This document shows, in pieces, positions 17,013 to 25,988 of a stretch of 64,000 bases of DNA. The notes beneath the pieces were generated by a model, which was not told where the DNA came from, did not search any database, and saw only the letters and a list, made by a program, of their open reading frames with translations. Position numbers and translations under genes: made by a program. Source of the DNA: Catenulispora sp. EB89 (lineage in GTDB: Bacteria; Actinomycetota; Actinomycetes; Streptomycetales; Catenulisporaceae); NCBI RefSeq assembly GCF_041261445.1, contig NZ_JBGCCU010000007.1, forward strand, positions 186,001 through 250,000. Direction: 5' to 3'. How positions within the stretch are numbered: the stretch's first letter is position 1; each line of letters opens with the position of its first letter.

Positions 17013-18467
17013 TCAGCCCAAATGCATCCACACGCCCTTGACCTCCGTGTACACATCAACCGCGTACTTCCCCATCTCCCGCCCCCACCCGCTGGCCCCG
17101 AACCCGCCCCAAGGCGCCCCGCTGTCCGGAATCGGCAGCATGTTGACGAACACCGCCCCGGCCCGGATATCAGCCGCCAACCGGTGTGCCGTCGCCAAAT
17201 CCTTCGTCCACACCGCCGCGGCCAATCCGTACTCGGTGTCGTTGGCCCGCGCCGCCAACTCCTCCGGATCGTCATAAGCCAGTACCGGCAGCACCGGCCC
17301 GAACACCTCGTCCCGCGCGATCGACATCCCGTCCCGCACCCCGGCCAGCACCGTCGGCCGGTAGAAGTTCCCGCGCGCCAACTCCCCGTCGCACCGTGCC
17401 CCGCCGGTCACCAACTCCGCGCCCTCCTCGACCGCGCGCCGCACGCACCCCTCAACCTTCGCCAGATGTTCGGCGGTGACCAGCGGCCCCAGCTGTGTCT
17501 CCGGGTCCAGCCCGTTCCCCAGCCGCAGGCCGGCCGCGCCGCGCGCCAGCTTCTCAGTGAACTCGTCCACCCGCCGCCGATCGACGTAGAACCGCGTGTA
17601 CGCCGCGCATACCTGCCCGCTGTTCAACAGCCCGCCCTGCAGGTTCCCCGCGACCGCCGCGTCGATGTCGGCGTCGGCGGCGATGACGCTCGGCGCCTTG
17701 CCCCCGAGCTCCAGCGTCACCCGCTTCAGGTTTCCCGCGCTCCCGCGCACGATCTCCTTGCCGACCGCCGTCGACCCGGTGAACGAGACCTTGTCGACGC
17801 CCGGATGTTCGACCAGCGCCCGCCCCACCGCCGGCCCGCCGGTCAGCAGGTTGACGACGCCCGCCGGGATCCCTGAGCGCTCGATCAGCTCCACCAGCCG
17901 CACCGTCGTCGCAGGGGTCTGCTCCGCCGGCTTCACGATCACCGTGTTCCCGCACGCCAGCGCCGGAGCGATCTTCCACGTCGCGATCATCAGCGGGAAG
18001 TTCCACGGCGTGATCAGCGCGCACACCCCGACCGGCTCGCGCCGCGTGTAGTGCAGCGTGTCCGGGAAGGACACCGGCGCCACCGCGCCCTCGATCTTCG
18101 TGCACCACCCGGCGTAGTACCGGAAGTGCTCGGCCGCCCCGGCGACGCTGACGTCCCGCGCGACGCCCAGTGGCTGCCCCTGGTCGCGCGTCTCCAGCTC
18201 GGCCAGCTCCCCGGCGTGCTCCTCGATCAGGTCGGCGACCCGCCACAGCAGCCGGGCCCGCTCGGCGGCGGTGATCCCGGCCCAGGCCGGGGCGCCGAGC
18301 GCGGCGCGCGCCGCGTCGACCGCCGCGTCCACGTCGGCGGGGCCGGCTTCGGCGAAGGTCCCGACCACCGCGCCGGTGGCCGGGTCCAGGCTGGGGAACG
18401 GTGCGCCGCCGTCGGCGGAGTCGGCCCACTCGCCGCCGATGAACAGCCGGGCCTGTGTCTGCTCCAT
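17013..18467 (-). CDS. NAD(P)-dependent aldehyde dehydrogenase
   Basis: 484 residues. The ALDH signatures are all present: ITPWNFPLMIATWKIAPALA, the Rossmann motif FTGSTAVGKEI, catalytic Glu in LELGGKAPSV and catalytic Cys in NSGQVCAAYTRFYV, plus EVFGPVLPV and the C-terminal PWGGFGASGWGREMG. It probably oxidises the aldehyde released by the amine oxidase encoded 45 bases downstream to the corresponding carboxylic acid (for example a phenylacetaldehyde to phenylacetate), like FeaB beside TynA. The two genes almost certainly form an operon. Confidence 0.95.
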   Translation of the reverse strand: MEQTQARLFIGGEWADSADGGAPFPSLDPATGAVVGTFAEAGPADVDAAVDAARAALGAPAWAGITAAERARLLWRVADLIEEHAGELAELETRDQGQPLGVARDVSVAGAAEHFRYYAGWCTKIEGAVAPVSFPDTLHYTRREPVGVCALITPWNFPLMIATWKIAPALACGNTVIVKPAEQTPATTVRLVELIERSGIPAGVVNLLTGGPAVGRALVEHPGVDKVSFTGSTAVGKEIVRGSAGNLKRVTLELGGKAPSVIAADADIDAAVAGNLQGGLLNSGQVCAAYTRFYVDRRRVDEFTEKLARGAAGLRLGNGLDPETQLGPLVTAEHLAKVEGCVRRAVEEGAELVTGGARCDGELARGNFYRPTVLAGVRDGMSIARDEVFGPVLPVLAYDDPEELAARANDTEYGLAAAVWTKDLATAHRLAADIRAGAVFVNMLPIPDSGAPWGGFGASGWGREMGKYAVDVYTEVKGVWMHLG

Positions 18468-18617
18468 GCTTTCGATGCCCCATTTCGTGTACGGGTCCGC
18501 TGGCGCCGCCTGAAGCGTCGTCGCGTTCAGCGTCGCAAGCGGCCGCAGCCGGGGCTTGTCCGTCAGCGAACAGCCGTTGACGGGGGCTGCTCAGTAGGGC
18601 GTCAGGCAGGATCGGGC

Positions 18618-19832
18618 TCAACCGGCGTCTGCGAACGTCCCGGTGCTCGCGGCGATCAGTATCCCGGCGGCGATCAGGACCGGGACGCCGAGCAGGAACG
18701 GCGCGTGCAGTCCCAGCCGGCTCGCGACGACGCCGCCGAGCCCGGCTCCGGCCAGCGATGCCGCAGTGATGACCGCCCGGTTGATGCTGATGACGCGTCC
18801 CAACAGGTCCGGCGGTACCGAGCTCTGGATGGCGGTGCGTGCCTGCACACTCCAGATGGCGAAGGCCATGCTGCTGCTGGCCAGGACGGCGGCGGTGGCG
18901 AGCACCGAGCTCGTGGTGCCCAGCGCCAGCTGGCCGGCTGCGGCGAGGGCGAGGCAGGTCAGGGCGGTGGCTTTCGGCCCGATCCGGCGGGTGAGGGCGG
19001 CGGCGAAGTAGCCGCCGCTGAGGCCGCCGAAGGCTCCGGCGGCGAGCAGGATTCCGTACCAGGCCGAACTCAGGTGCAGGACCTGGTGGAGGTAGAGCAC
19101 GAGGAGGGTGAACCAGGCGCTGTCCGTCAGGGCCAGGGCGGCGCTGGTCGCGGGTACCGGCCAGAAGCCGCGGTGGTGGCGCAGCCAGTGCATGCCGCCG
19201 CCGGTCCGGTTCGGTCGCCGGCCGGCTTTGGCTTCCGCCGTTGCTCCGGCGGGGGTTCGGAGTAGCGCGGGGATGCCGGCCACCAGCGCGACGGCGATCG
19301 CCAGTGTTCCGCCGTTGACGGCGAACGGCAGGACCAGGGCGATGCCGAACAGGTAGCCGCCCAGAGGCGGGCCCAGGAACTCGTTGCCGGCGATCTCGGC
19401 GGTGACCATGCGGCCGTTGGCGATGTCCAGGTGCTCGTGCGGTACCAGCGAGGGCACCAGGGTGCTGGCAGCCGTGGCGCGGACCACGTCGGTGGCGCCG
19501 GAGATGAACACGACGACGTACAGAACGCTCATCGTCGCTCCGCCGGAGACGATGAGGGCGATCAGGCCCAGCAGGAACACGAGCCGGATGGCGTCCGCGG
19601 CGACCACGACGCGCCGGCGGTCGAACCGGTCGGCGAACGAACCGGCCGGCAGCGCCAGGAGCACGCCGGGCAGCTGGGTGGCCACGGCCACGCCGGAGAT
19701 CAGCACCGGGCTGCTGGTCAGGGCCGCCGCGAGCAGCGGGAACGCCGCCGCCCGGATGCCGTCGCCCAGGTTGGACAACAGTGTTGCCGTCCACAGCCGC
19801 CGATACGGTGCGCCCAGCGCCGGTGTCGCCAT
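18618..19832 (-). CDS. MFS transporter
   Basis: 404 residues from ATG 19832, chosen for CAGGGGG seven bases upstream (an in-frame start at 19895 is less likely). Twelve hydrophobic segments and the loop GSFADRFDRRRVVVAADAIR (MFS motif A, loop 2-3) identify an MFS efflux-type permease of the actinobacterial MFS_3/enterobactin-exporter-like group. EFLGPPLGGYLFG lies in TM5, resembling the antiporter motif C. It sits between the ALDH gene and the AraC gene on the same strand and might export a toxic pathway intermediate. A CIRCE-like palindrome lies 56-84 bases before its start. Confidence 0.88.
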   Translation of the reverse strand: MATPALGAPYRRLWTATLLSNLGDGIRAAAFPLLAAALTSSPVLISGVAVATQLPGVLLALPAGSFADRFDRRRVVVAADAIRLVFLLGLIALIVSGGATMSVLYVVVFISGATDVVRATAASTLVPSLVPHEHLDIANGRMVTAEIAGNEFLGPPLGGYLFGIALVLPFAVNGGTLAIAVALVAGIPALLRTPAGATAEAKAGRRPNRTGGGMHWLRHHRGFWPVPATSAALALTDSAWFTLLVLYLHQVLHLSSAWYGILLAAGAFGGLSGGYFAAALTRRIGPKATALTCLALAAAGQLALGTTSSVLATAAVLASSSMAFAIWSVQARTAIQSSVPPDLLGRVISINRAVITAASLAGAGLGGVVASRLGLHAPFLLGVPVLIAAGILIAASTGTFADAG

Positions 19833-19887
19833 TCTCAGCCCCCTGCGATCGGCGCTCTGTGCTTGCGAGAGTGTCAACGAAAGCAGT

Positions 19888-19916
19888 GTTGGCACTCTCG
19901 CGTCAAGAGTGCCAAC
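19888..19916 (-). promoter_or_regulatory. CIRCE-like operator (HrcA-type palindrome) before the MFS gene
   Basis: TTGGCACTC (19889-19897), a 9-base spacer, then GAGTGCCAA (19907-19915), extended by one G/C pair on each side. The heat-shock CIRCE element bound by HrcA is TTAGCACTC-N9-GAGTGCTAA; each arm here matches 8 of 9 and the spacer length is exact. A further half-site resembling TTGACACTC lies nearer the gene. HrcA control of this transporter is inference; a different regulator with a similar site is possible. Confidence 0.6.
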
Positions 19917-19979
19917 GCGACGGCCCCGCCGGGCGGCCTCGACCGGGCGGTGCGTTCGAGTCCTGATACAGCTGCCGCG

Positions 19980-20969
19980 CTAGAAGTCCCGATCCGCCAC
20001 GCTCAGCGTGATCTCGCCGCCGGGATCGCTGGTCAGCCGGTACTCCCGAGGACTCGCGCCGTATGCGGAGCGGAAGATCCGGCTGAAGTGCGCGGCGTCG
20101 GCGAAGCCCCACCGCGACGCGATCGCCCCGACGGCGCGGTCCAGTTGCAGCGGGTCGCGCAGATCCCGGCGGCAGTGCTCCAGCCGCCGATCGCGGATCC
20201 AGCACGAGACCGTCGTCCCCTCGTCCCGGAACAGCTTGTGCAGGTACCGCGTCGAGATGAAGTGCGCCGCCGCCACGGTGTCCGGGCCGAGGTCGTGATC
20301 GCCGAGGTGGCTCTCGATGAACGACGTGATCCGCATCATCAGCGCCCGCCGCCCGGAATCCGGACATGGAGCCTCCAGCTCCAGACGGTCCGCGACCAGC
20401 GTGACCAGCAGATCGACGATGTTGTCGGCCAGCCGCACGCTGCCGGGCGTCTCGTACTCGTCCAGATGGTCCGCCAGCCGCATCAGCAGCGGCGACACCA
20501 GCGCCCCGACCCCCTGCCGCCCCGAGACGCGCACGGCCGTGATCCGCCCGACGTCCTCCGGCGCGACCCGCAGCAGCCGGCGCGGCAGCATCAGCACCAG
20601 CTGCCGGTAGCTGTCGTCGAAGGCCAGGCTGTAGGGCCGGGTGGTGTCGTAGATGGCGAAGTCGCCGGGGGTCAGCGGGGCCTCGCGGCCGTCCTGGGTC
20701 AGGACGCAGTAGCCGCGCAGCTGCAACCCGAGCTTGAAGTAGTCGCGGTCGGAGGCGGCGATGGCGCGCGGCGTGCGGTTGACGGTGTGCGCGGTCGCGT
20801 CGATCTCGGTGACCTGCAGCTCGCCGAGGTGGATGCTGCGGATCTGGCCGTGGAAGTCCGCGGTGCCCGGTTCGGCGCGCAGCGGCACGAAGGTGTCGCA
20901 CACGACGCTGCGCCAGAAGTCGAAGCGGTCGTTCGCGGGCAGGTCGGCGGTGCGCAGTGCCAGGGTCAT
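19980..20969 (-). CDS. AraC-family regulator, FeaR-like architecture
   Basis: 329 residues from ATG 20969. The N-terminal cupin-like domain (about 5-190; DRFDFWRSVVCDTFVPL, APLTPGDFAIYDTTRPY) is of the AraC_binding_2 type, also found in FeaR, the E. coli activator of amine oxidase and phenylacetaldehyde dehydrogenase genes. The C-terminal double HTH (about 215-315) ends with the AraC signature IASRWGFADAAHFSRIFRSAYGASPREYR. It lies in the middle of the amine/catechol locus, so it is the likely pathway regulator responding to the amine or its arylacetate product. Confidence 0.93.
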   Translation of the reverse strand: MTLALRTADLPANDRFDFWRSVVCDTFVPLRAEPGTADFHGQIRSIHLGELQVTEIDATAHTVNRTPRAIAASDRDYFKLGLQLRGYCVLTQDGREAPLTPGDFAIYDTTRPYSLAFDDSYRQLVLMLPRRLLRVAPEDVGRITAVRVSGRQGVGALVSPLLMRLADHLDEYETPGSVRLADNIVDLLVTLVADRLELEAPCPDSGRRALMMRITSFIESHLGDHDLGPDTVAAAHFISTRYLHKLFRDEGTTVSCWIRDRRLEHCRRDLRDPLQLDRAVGAIASRWGFADAAHFSRIFRSAYGASPREYRLTSDPGGEITLSVADRDF

Positions 20970-21043
20970 GGTGCGTCCCGGGGTTGGTCGTGCGGGTGGG
21001 TCCACGCTGCTCCAAGCGGGGCTGGTAGTCAATGCACCGGTGA

Positions 21044-22510
21044 TCAACGAATCTGGCCGGCCCGGGTCCGTCCCGTGAACACGAACGACGCCGCGAACCC
21101 GAGCACCAGCACCGCCAGCGCCGCGTACGGGGCGTAGATGGTCGGCGCCGTGACCTTGTAGACCGAGCCGAAAATCGCCCCTCCGGTGACCGCCAGTCCG
21201 AGCAGGCAGGCCAACCCCTTGCGCCACAACGCGGTGTCGATCACCGGCGACAGGACCGCCAGCGACAGCAGTGCGTACGTGACGGCCAGCCCGAACGCGC
21301 CGAACGCCGACAGCCACGAGTACATCGCGAAGTAGTGCGGCAGCCCCGGCGTGGCGAACAGCCCGGCCCAGGCCGCGGTGAGCACGATCCACGTCCCGTA
21401 CACCACGACCACCACCGCGTTCCCGGCGCTCGGCGTACCCCGGCGTGCCGAGACCCGGGCCAGTGCCTTGGGCATCCGGTGGTCGCGGGCCATCGCGAAC
21501 ACGCCCCGCGCGCCGGAGACCGAAACGCCGATGTACACGGCCGTCATGTCCAGCAGCACGATCAGCTCCACCAGGCGGCGCACGGCCACCGCGCCGACAC
21601 CGCCGGCCGAGTGCGGCCCGGCCAGCACCGTGACCAGGCCGGCGGCCGGAGCCGGGGCGTTGCCGTTGGCCTGGCCGATCGCGTTCAGGTCGAAGTGGAA
21701 GCCCACGACCTGCGCGTAGCTGCCCAACAGGTAGAACCCGAACGCGGCGAGGATCGCGAACAGCACGGCGCGCGGCACGTCCCGCTTCGGGTGCTCGCTC
21801 TCCTCGGCGACGTTGGCCGCGGCCTCGAAGCCGGTGAACAGCAGCACCCCGTAGAGCACGCCGAACAACACGCCGCTCCAGTGCGTCGGGGAGCTGGAGG
21901 GCTTGAACGCCTTGAAGCTGTTGGCCGAACCGGACTTGATGATGACGTACAGGAAGAACACCGTCATCACCGCCAGCGACAGCATCGCCAGCACGAACTG
22001 CGCCCGCGTCGACAGCTGCACGCCGAGATGCAGCACCACCGCGAGCAGCGCCAGCAGCAGCACGTTCCAGCCCCAGCCCGGCAGCACGGAGTGCCCGAAC
22101 TCGGCCAGCAGCAGGTCGTGGACGGTGCCGCCGATCAGCACCGCGATCCCGGCGCCGAGGATGATGATCCCGGCGTAGTAGACCCAGCCGGCGGCCACTC
22201 CGATCCGCTCGCCGAGGCCCTCGGCGATGTAGTCGTACAACGACCCCGCCGACTGGATCCGCTTGGTGAACTGCACGACCGTCCAGCCCAGCCCGAGCAT
22301 CCCGACCGCCGCGATGACGACCGCCAGCGGCGCCGCCCCGCCGGCGCCCTTGCCGGAGGCCGTGATGATGCCGGCGACCAGCGGGACGATCGCCGCCACC
22401 GAGAACACCGGCCCCATGAAGCCGACGGACTGGGCCACGACGTCCAGCAGGCCGAGTTTGCGGCCGTTGCCGAGCTGTTCGTATCCGGGACCTGCTTGTT
22501 GCGTGGTCAC
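21044..22510 (-). CDS. APC-family amino acid/amine permease
   Basis: 488 residues from GTG 22510, which has GAGGAG six bases upstream; a longer frame upstream lacks coding character. The opening LGLLDVVAQSVGFMGPVFSVA is the TM1 motif of APC-superfamily permeases, and about twelve hydrophobic segments follow, with FTGFEAAANVAEESEHPKRD in the TM6/loop region. It is a proton- or Na-coupled importer of amino acids or amines. Its position, divergent from the meta-cleavage genes and upstream of the AraC regulator, suggests uptake of the pathway amine. Confidence 0.92.
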   Translation of the reverse strand: MTTQQAGPGYEQLGNGRKLGLLDVVAQSVGFMGPVFSVAAIVPLVAGIITASGKGAGGAAPLAVVIAAVGMLGLGWTVVQFTKRIQSAGSLYDYIAEGLGERIGVAAGWVYYAGIIILGAGIAVLIGGTVHDLLLAEFGHSVLPGWGWNVLLLALLAVVLHLGVQLSTRAQFVLAMLSLAVMTVFFLYVIIKSGSANSFKAFKPSSSPTHWSGVLFGVLYGVLLFTGFEAAANVAEESEHPKRDVPRAVLFAILAAFGFYLLGSYAQVVGFHFDLNAIGQANGNAPAPAAGLVTVLAGPHSAGGVGAVAVRRLVELIVLLDMTAVYIGVSVSGARGVFAMARDHRMPKALARVSARRGTPSAGNAVVVVVYGTWIVLTAAWAGLFATPGLPHYFAMYSWLSAFGAFGLAVTYALLSLAVLSPVIDTALWRKGLACLLGLAVTGGAIFGSVYKVTAPTIYAPYAALAVLVLGFAASFVFTGRTRAGQIR

Positions 22511-22606
22511 TGCTGCTCCTCGGGCCGGGGACCTGTGGTCGGGGGACAAGTGAGCACAGTGTGAGCGGGCCGCCCGACGGGGGTCTTGTCCAGGAGCGCT
22601 CAGGAG

Positions 22607-22623
22607 TTGTCGGGGAGCGACAA
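22607..22623. promoter_or_regulatory. Palindrome in the divergent promoter of the catabolic locus
   Basis: TTGTCG-GGGAG-CGACAA is a perfect 6-5-6 inverted repeat in the 254-base gap between the APC permease gene (minus) and the first SDR gene (plus). The position suits an operator shared by both arms. The binding protein is unknown. Confidence 0.4.
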
Positions 22624-22764
22624 GGGTTTCCGGCCGTGTCCTTAGCTCCAGTCGATCGATCCGGACCCGAGCCATGCCCGACGTTCGGCTGACGTTCACC
22701 CGACGACAACGGGTGTGCGTTGCCGGACAAGTGCGCGGCCCGGCGCGTGAGCAGACTCGGTCTC

Positions 22765-23562
22765 ATGACCGACAAGCACGTCTTCATCGTCACCGGCGCC
22801 GGGAGCGGCATCGGTGCGGCGACCGCCCGACGCCTGGCCGCCGCCGGGCACCAGGTGGTCGCGGCCGGACGCCGCCCCGAGCCGCTGGCCGCGATCGCCG
22901 CCGAGACCGGCGCGCTGGCCGTCGCCGGAGACGCGGCCGACGCCGACGGGGCGAACGCGGTCGTGGCTGCCGCCGTGGACACCTACGGCCGCCTTGACGG
23001 TCTCGTGCTCAACGCCGGAGTGATGATCCCGGGCGCGCTCGGCGAGACCTCGGCCGAGGACTGGGACACGGTGCTGCGGATCAACCTGACCGGTCCGGCG
23101 CTGCTGGCCAAGGCGGCGCTCGCGCACCTGCTTGCCGCACGCGGCTCGGTCGTCGCCGTGTCCTCGGTGGCCGGGCTGCGCGCCCCGACCGGCGCCAGCG
23201 CCTACGCGGCGTCCAAGGCCGGTCTGATCATGCTGACGCAGACCCTGGCCGCGGACTACGGCGCGGCGGGACTGCGGGCCAACGCGGTGTGCCCCGGCTG
23301 GGTCCGCACCGAGATGGCCGACCAGGAGATGGACGACTTCATCGGTCACGGCGGCGCCCGGGACGCCGGCTACGACCAGGTCACGCGCCTGGTCCCGCAA
23401 CGCCGCGCCGCCGCCGCGGCCGAGATCGCCGAGGCGGTCGCCTGGCTGCTGTTCCCGGCGGCCTCCTACGTCAACGGCGCCGTACTGCCGATCGACGGCG
23501 GCGCGACCGTCGTGGACGTCGGCACCAGCGCCTACGGATTCCGCATCGAGCCGCGCGGCTGA
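22765..23562 (+). CDS. Short-chain dehydrogenase/reductase (SDR)
   Basis: 265 residues from ATG 22765. TGAGSGIG (about 10-17) is the NAD(P)-binding motif, NAGV is present, and the catalytic Ser-Tyr-Lys are in VSSVAG and SAYAASKAG. CPGWVRTEMAD and SYVNGAVLPIDGGAT complete the classical SDR pattern. It is the first gene of the plus-strand operon with the FAH-RraA fusion, the DapA-like enzyme, ALDH and the extradiol dioxygenase. Its step is unclear; it may oxidise a side-chain alcohol of the substrate or reduce an intermediate. Confidence 0.93.
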   Translation: MTDKHVFIVTGAGSGIGAATARRLAAAGHQVVAAGRRPEPLAAIAAETGALAVAGDAADADGANAVVAAAVDTYGRLDGLVLNAGVMIPGALGETSAEDWDTVLRINLTGPALLAKAALAHLLAARGSVVAVSSVAGLRAPTGASAYAASKAGLIMLTQTLAADYGAAGLRANAVCPGWVRTEMADQEMDDFIGHGGARDAGYDQVTRLVPQRRAAAAAEIAEAVAWLLFPAASYVNGAVLPIDGGATVVDVGTSAYGFRIEPRG

Positions 23563-23591
23563 GCCCACCAGAACAGCGAGAGAGAACACTG

Positions 23592-25058
23592 ATGCCCCAC
23601 CCCCTGGGAACGCGGCCCGGCAAGGTCATCGCGGTCCACCTCAACTACCGCAGCCGCGCCGCCGAGCGCGGCCGGATCCCGGATCAGCCCTCGTACTTCC
23701 TCAAACCCGCCACCTCGCTGGCCGGCACCGGCGACCCGCTGGTCCGGCCGCGCGGCTGCGAGCTGATGGCGTTCGAGGGCGAGATCGCCCTGGTGATCGG
23801 CGAGCGTGCCTACCGAGTCCCGCCGCAGCGGGCCTGGCAGCACGTTGCCTGGGTCACCGCCGCGAACGACGCAGGCGTCTACGACCTGCGCTACGCCGAC
23901 CGCGGCTCCAACCTGCGCTCCAAGGGCTCCGACGGCTTCACGCCGGTCGGTCCGCGCCTGCTGGACGCGCGCGCCGTCGAACCCGGCGCACTGCGGCTGC
24001 GGACCTGGGTCAACGGCACCGTCGTCCAGGACGACACCAGCGACACGCTGCTGTTCGACTTCGCCCGGCTGGTCGCCGACCTGTCCCGGACTATCACCCT
24101 GGAGCCCGGCGACGTCATCCTCACCGGCACCCCCGCCGGGGCGGGCGTCGTCGAACCCGGCGACCTGGTCGAGGTCGAGGTGAGCAGCGGCACGCACACC
24201 ACCGGCAAGCTCGCCAACCGCGTGGTCGAGGCGGAGGCCGCGCTGGCCGAGTACGGCGCGATGCCACGGGTGCTCGCCGAGGACAAGGCGGCGGCGTTCG
24301 GCGACGCGGCTGCTGTCGTAGCGACCCTCACAGCCGCGCGGCGCGCCGCCCTGGCCGTGATCTCCGCCGCCACGCTCGCCTCCCAGCTGCGCAAGCGCGG
24401 CTTCAACGGCTTCTTCGTGGACGGCGTGCGCCCGACGCGTCCGGACCTGAAGATGGTCGGGACTGCTCGAACCCTGCGTTACCTCCCGCTGCGGGAGGAC
24501 CTGTTCGCACGCTATGGCGGCGGCATGAACGCGCAGAAGCGCGCCATCGAATCGCTGCTGCCCGGCGAGGTCTTGGTGATGGACGCCCGGCGGGAAGCAG
24601 ACGCCGGCACGCTCGGCGACATCCTGGCCCTGCGCGCGCTCCAACGCGGCGCCGCCGGCATCGTCACCGACGGCGGACTGCGAGACAGCGCTGCCGTGTC
24701 AGGGTTCGATCTTCCCGTCTACTCCTCTTCCGTGCACGTCGCGGTGCTTGGCCGCAAGCACGTGCCCTGGGACACCGACGTCCCGATCGCCTGCGGCAAC
24801 ACCCTGATTCAGCCCGGCGACGTTCTGGTCGGCGACGCCGACGGCGTGCTCGTCCTGCCCTCGCATCTGCTGGACGACCTCATTACCGACGCTCGGGAGC
24901 AGGAACTCCAGGAGGCGTTCATCACCGAGCAGGTGGCCGCCGGAGCTTCGATCGCCGGTCTGTACCCGCTCGGCCCGGACTGGCAGCAGGCCTACCAGGC
25001 GTGGCTCGCCGGCCGAACCGACAGCTCGACCGACAACCGGATGGAGAGCCCGGCATGA
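23592..25058 (+). CDS. FAH-RraA fusion (hydroxymuconate isomerase/decarboxylase + aldolase-like)
   Basis: 488 residues from ATG 23592. Residues 1-225 are a fumarylacetoacetate-hydrolase domain of the HpaG type: the metal site reads EGEIALVIGE, then SKGSDGFTPVGP and the end block ILTGTPAGAGVVEPGD. Residues about 250-450 are an RraA-like domain (GNGFFVDGV-type start, VMDARREADAGTLGDILALRA, GIVTDGGLRDS), the fold of 4-carboxy-4-hydroxy-2-oxoadipate/HMG aldolases and oxaloacetate decarboxylase. The family suggests isomerisation/decarboxylation of the ring-cleavage product and a retro-aldol or decarboxylation step in one chain. The stop overlaps the next ATG (ATGA at 25055-25058), so translation is coupled. 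Confidence 0.9.
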   Translation: MPHPLGTRPGKVIAVHLNYRSRAAERGRIPDQPSYFLKPATSLAGTGDPLVRPRGCELMAFEGEIALVIGERAYRVPPQRAWQHVAWVTAANDAGVYDLRYADRGSNLRSKGSDGFTPVGPRLLDARAVEPGALRLRTWVNGTVVQDDTSDTLLFDFARLVADLSRTITLEPGDVILTGTPAGAGVVEPGDLVEVEVSSGTHTTGKLANRVVEAEAALAEYGAMPRVLAEDKAAAFGDAAAVVATLTAARRAALAVISAATLASQLRKRGFNGFFVDGVRPTRPDLKMVGTARTLRYLPLREDLFARYGGGMNAQKRAIESLLPGEVLVMDARREADAGTLGDILALRALQRGAAGIVTDGGLRDSAAVSGFDLPVYSSSVHVAVLGRKHVPWDTDVPIACGNTLIQPGDVLVGDADGVLVLPSHLLDDLITDAREQELQEAFITEQVAAGASIAGLYPLGPDWQQAYQAWLAGRTDSSTDNRMESPA

Positions 25059-25978
25059 AGTTCCGCTCCGACCCCCGGCAGATCCGCGGCTCCCTGGCGC
25101 CGGTCGTCACGCCGTTCGCCGACGACGGCGCCCTGGACGTGGCGGGACTGCGAACCCTGATCCGTTGGCAGATCGGCTCTGGCTCCCATGGCATCTCCCT
25201 CGGCGGCTCCACCGGCGAGCCCGGTGCGCAGAGCACCGAGGAACGCATCGAGGCCATGCGAGTAGCGGCCGAAACCATCGCCGATCAGGTGCCCTTCCTG
25301 CCCGGAACCGGTTCGGCGAAGCTCGCCGAAACCCTCGAACTCACCTCGGCCGCCCGCGACCTCGGAGCCGACGCCGCGCTGATCATCACGCCGTACTACG
25401 CCCGCCCGACGCAGGAGGCGCTGTACCGCTGGTACGCCACGATCGCCGCCGAGTTCCCCGACCTGCCGCTGGTCGTCTACAACGTGCCCTCCCGCACCGC
25501 GGTCGAGATCGACCCGGGCACCGTCGCCAGGCTCTTCAAGGACTTCGACAACATCGTCGGGATCAAGGAGACCACCAAGGACTTCGAACACTTCTCCCGC
25601 ACCTCCCACGCCTGCGGCCCGGACCTGCTGATGTGGTCGGGCATCGAACTGCTGTGCCTGCCGCTGCTGGCCCTCGGCGGCGCCGGCTTCGTCTCCGCCC
25701 TGGCCAACATCGCACCGGCCGCCGTCGCGCGCATGTACGAACTCTGGGAAGCCGGGGATCAGGACGGCGCGCGCGACCTGCACTACCGGCTGCATCCGCT
25801 GGTCGACCTGCTGTTCGTAGAGACCAATCCGGCCCCGGCCAAATGGGTGCTCAAGGACGCCGGACTCCTGGCATCCGCGCACGTCCGCCCACCGCTGATC
25901 GAACCCACCGAGGCCGGTTTGGCAAAGATCAGGGCCCTGCGGTCCGCCGGTGCCGACCTGCTCGACTTCCCCGCATAG
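25055..25978 (+). CDS. DapA-like class I aldolase/lyase
   Basis: 307 residues starting inside the ATGA overlap with the FAH-RraA gene. Dihydrodipicolinate-synthase-family features: VTPFADDGALDVAGLRTLI, GGSTGEPGAQSTEER, ITPYYARPTQEALYRWY with the conserved Tyr, and Schiff-base Lys in IVGIKETTKDF. The operon context argues against lysine biosynthesis and for a pyruvate-yielding aldolase acting on a meta-cleavage product, possibly standing in for HpaI, which is absent here. That role is inference; similar dapA-like genes accompany homoprotocatechuate genes in other actinobacteria as far as I recall. Confidence 0.9.
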   Translation: MKFRSDPRQIRGSLAPVVTPFADDGALDVAGLRTLIRWQIGSGSHGISLGGSTGEPGAQSTEERIEAMRVAAETIADQVPFLPGTGSAKLAETLELTSAARDLGADAALIITPYYARPTQEALYRWYATIAAEFPDLPLVVYNVPSRTAVEIDPGTVARLFKDFDNIVGIKETTKDFEHFSRTSHACGPDLLMWSGIELLCLPLLALGGAGFVSALANIAPAAVARMYELWEAGDQDGARDLHYRLHPLVDLLFVETNPAPAKWVLKDAGLLASAHVRPPLIEPTEAGLAKIRALRSAGADLLDFPA

Positions 25979-25988
25979 AGGACCACCC

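Noticed and set aside
14934-17876. A 980-codon plus-strand open frame
   Set aside because: It is the shadow of the amine oxidase and aldehyde dehydrogenase genes, which have full family motifs on the other strand.
25055-25978. DapA for lysine biosynthesis
   Set aside because: The gene is translationally coupled to meta-cleavage genes and has no dap neighbours, so a catabolic aldolase role is more likely.
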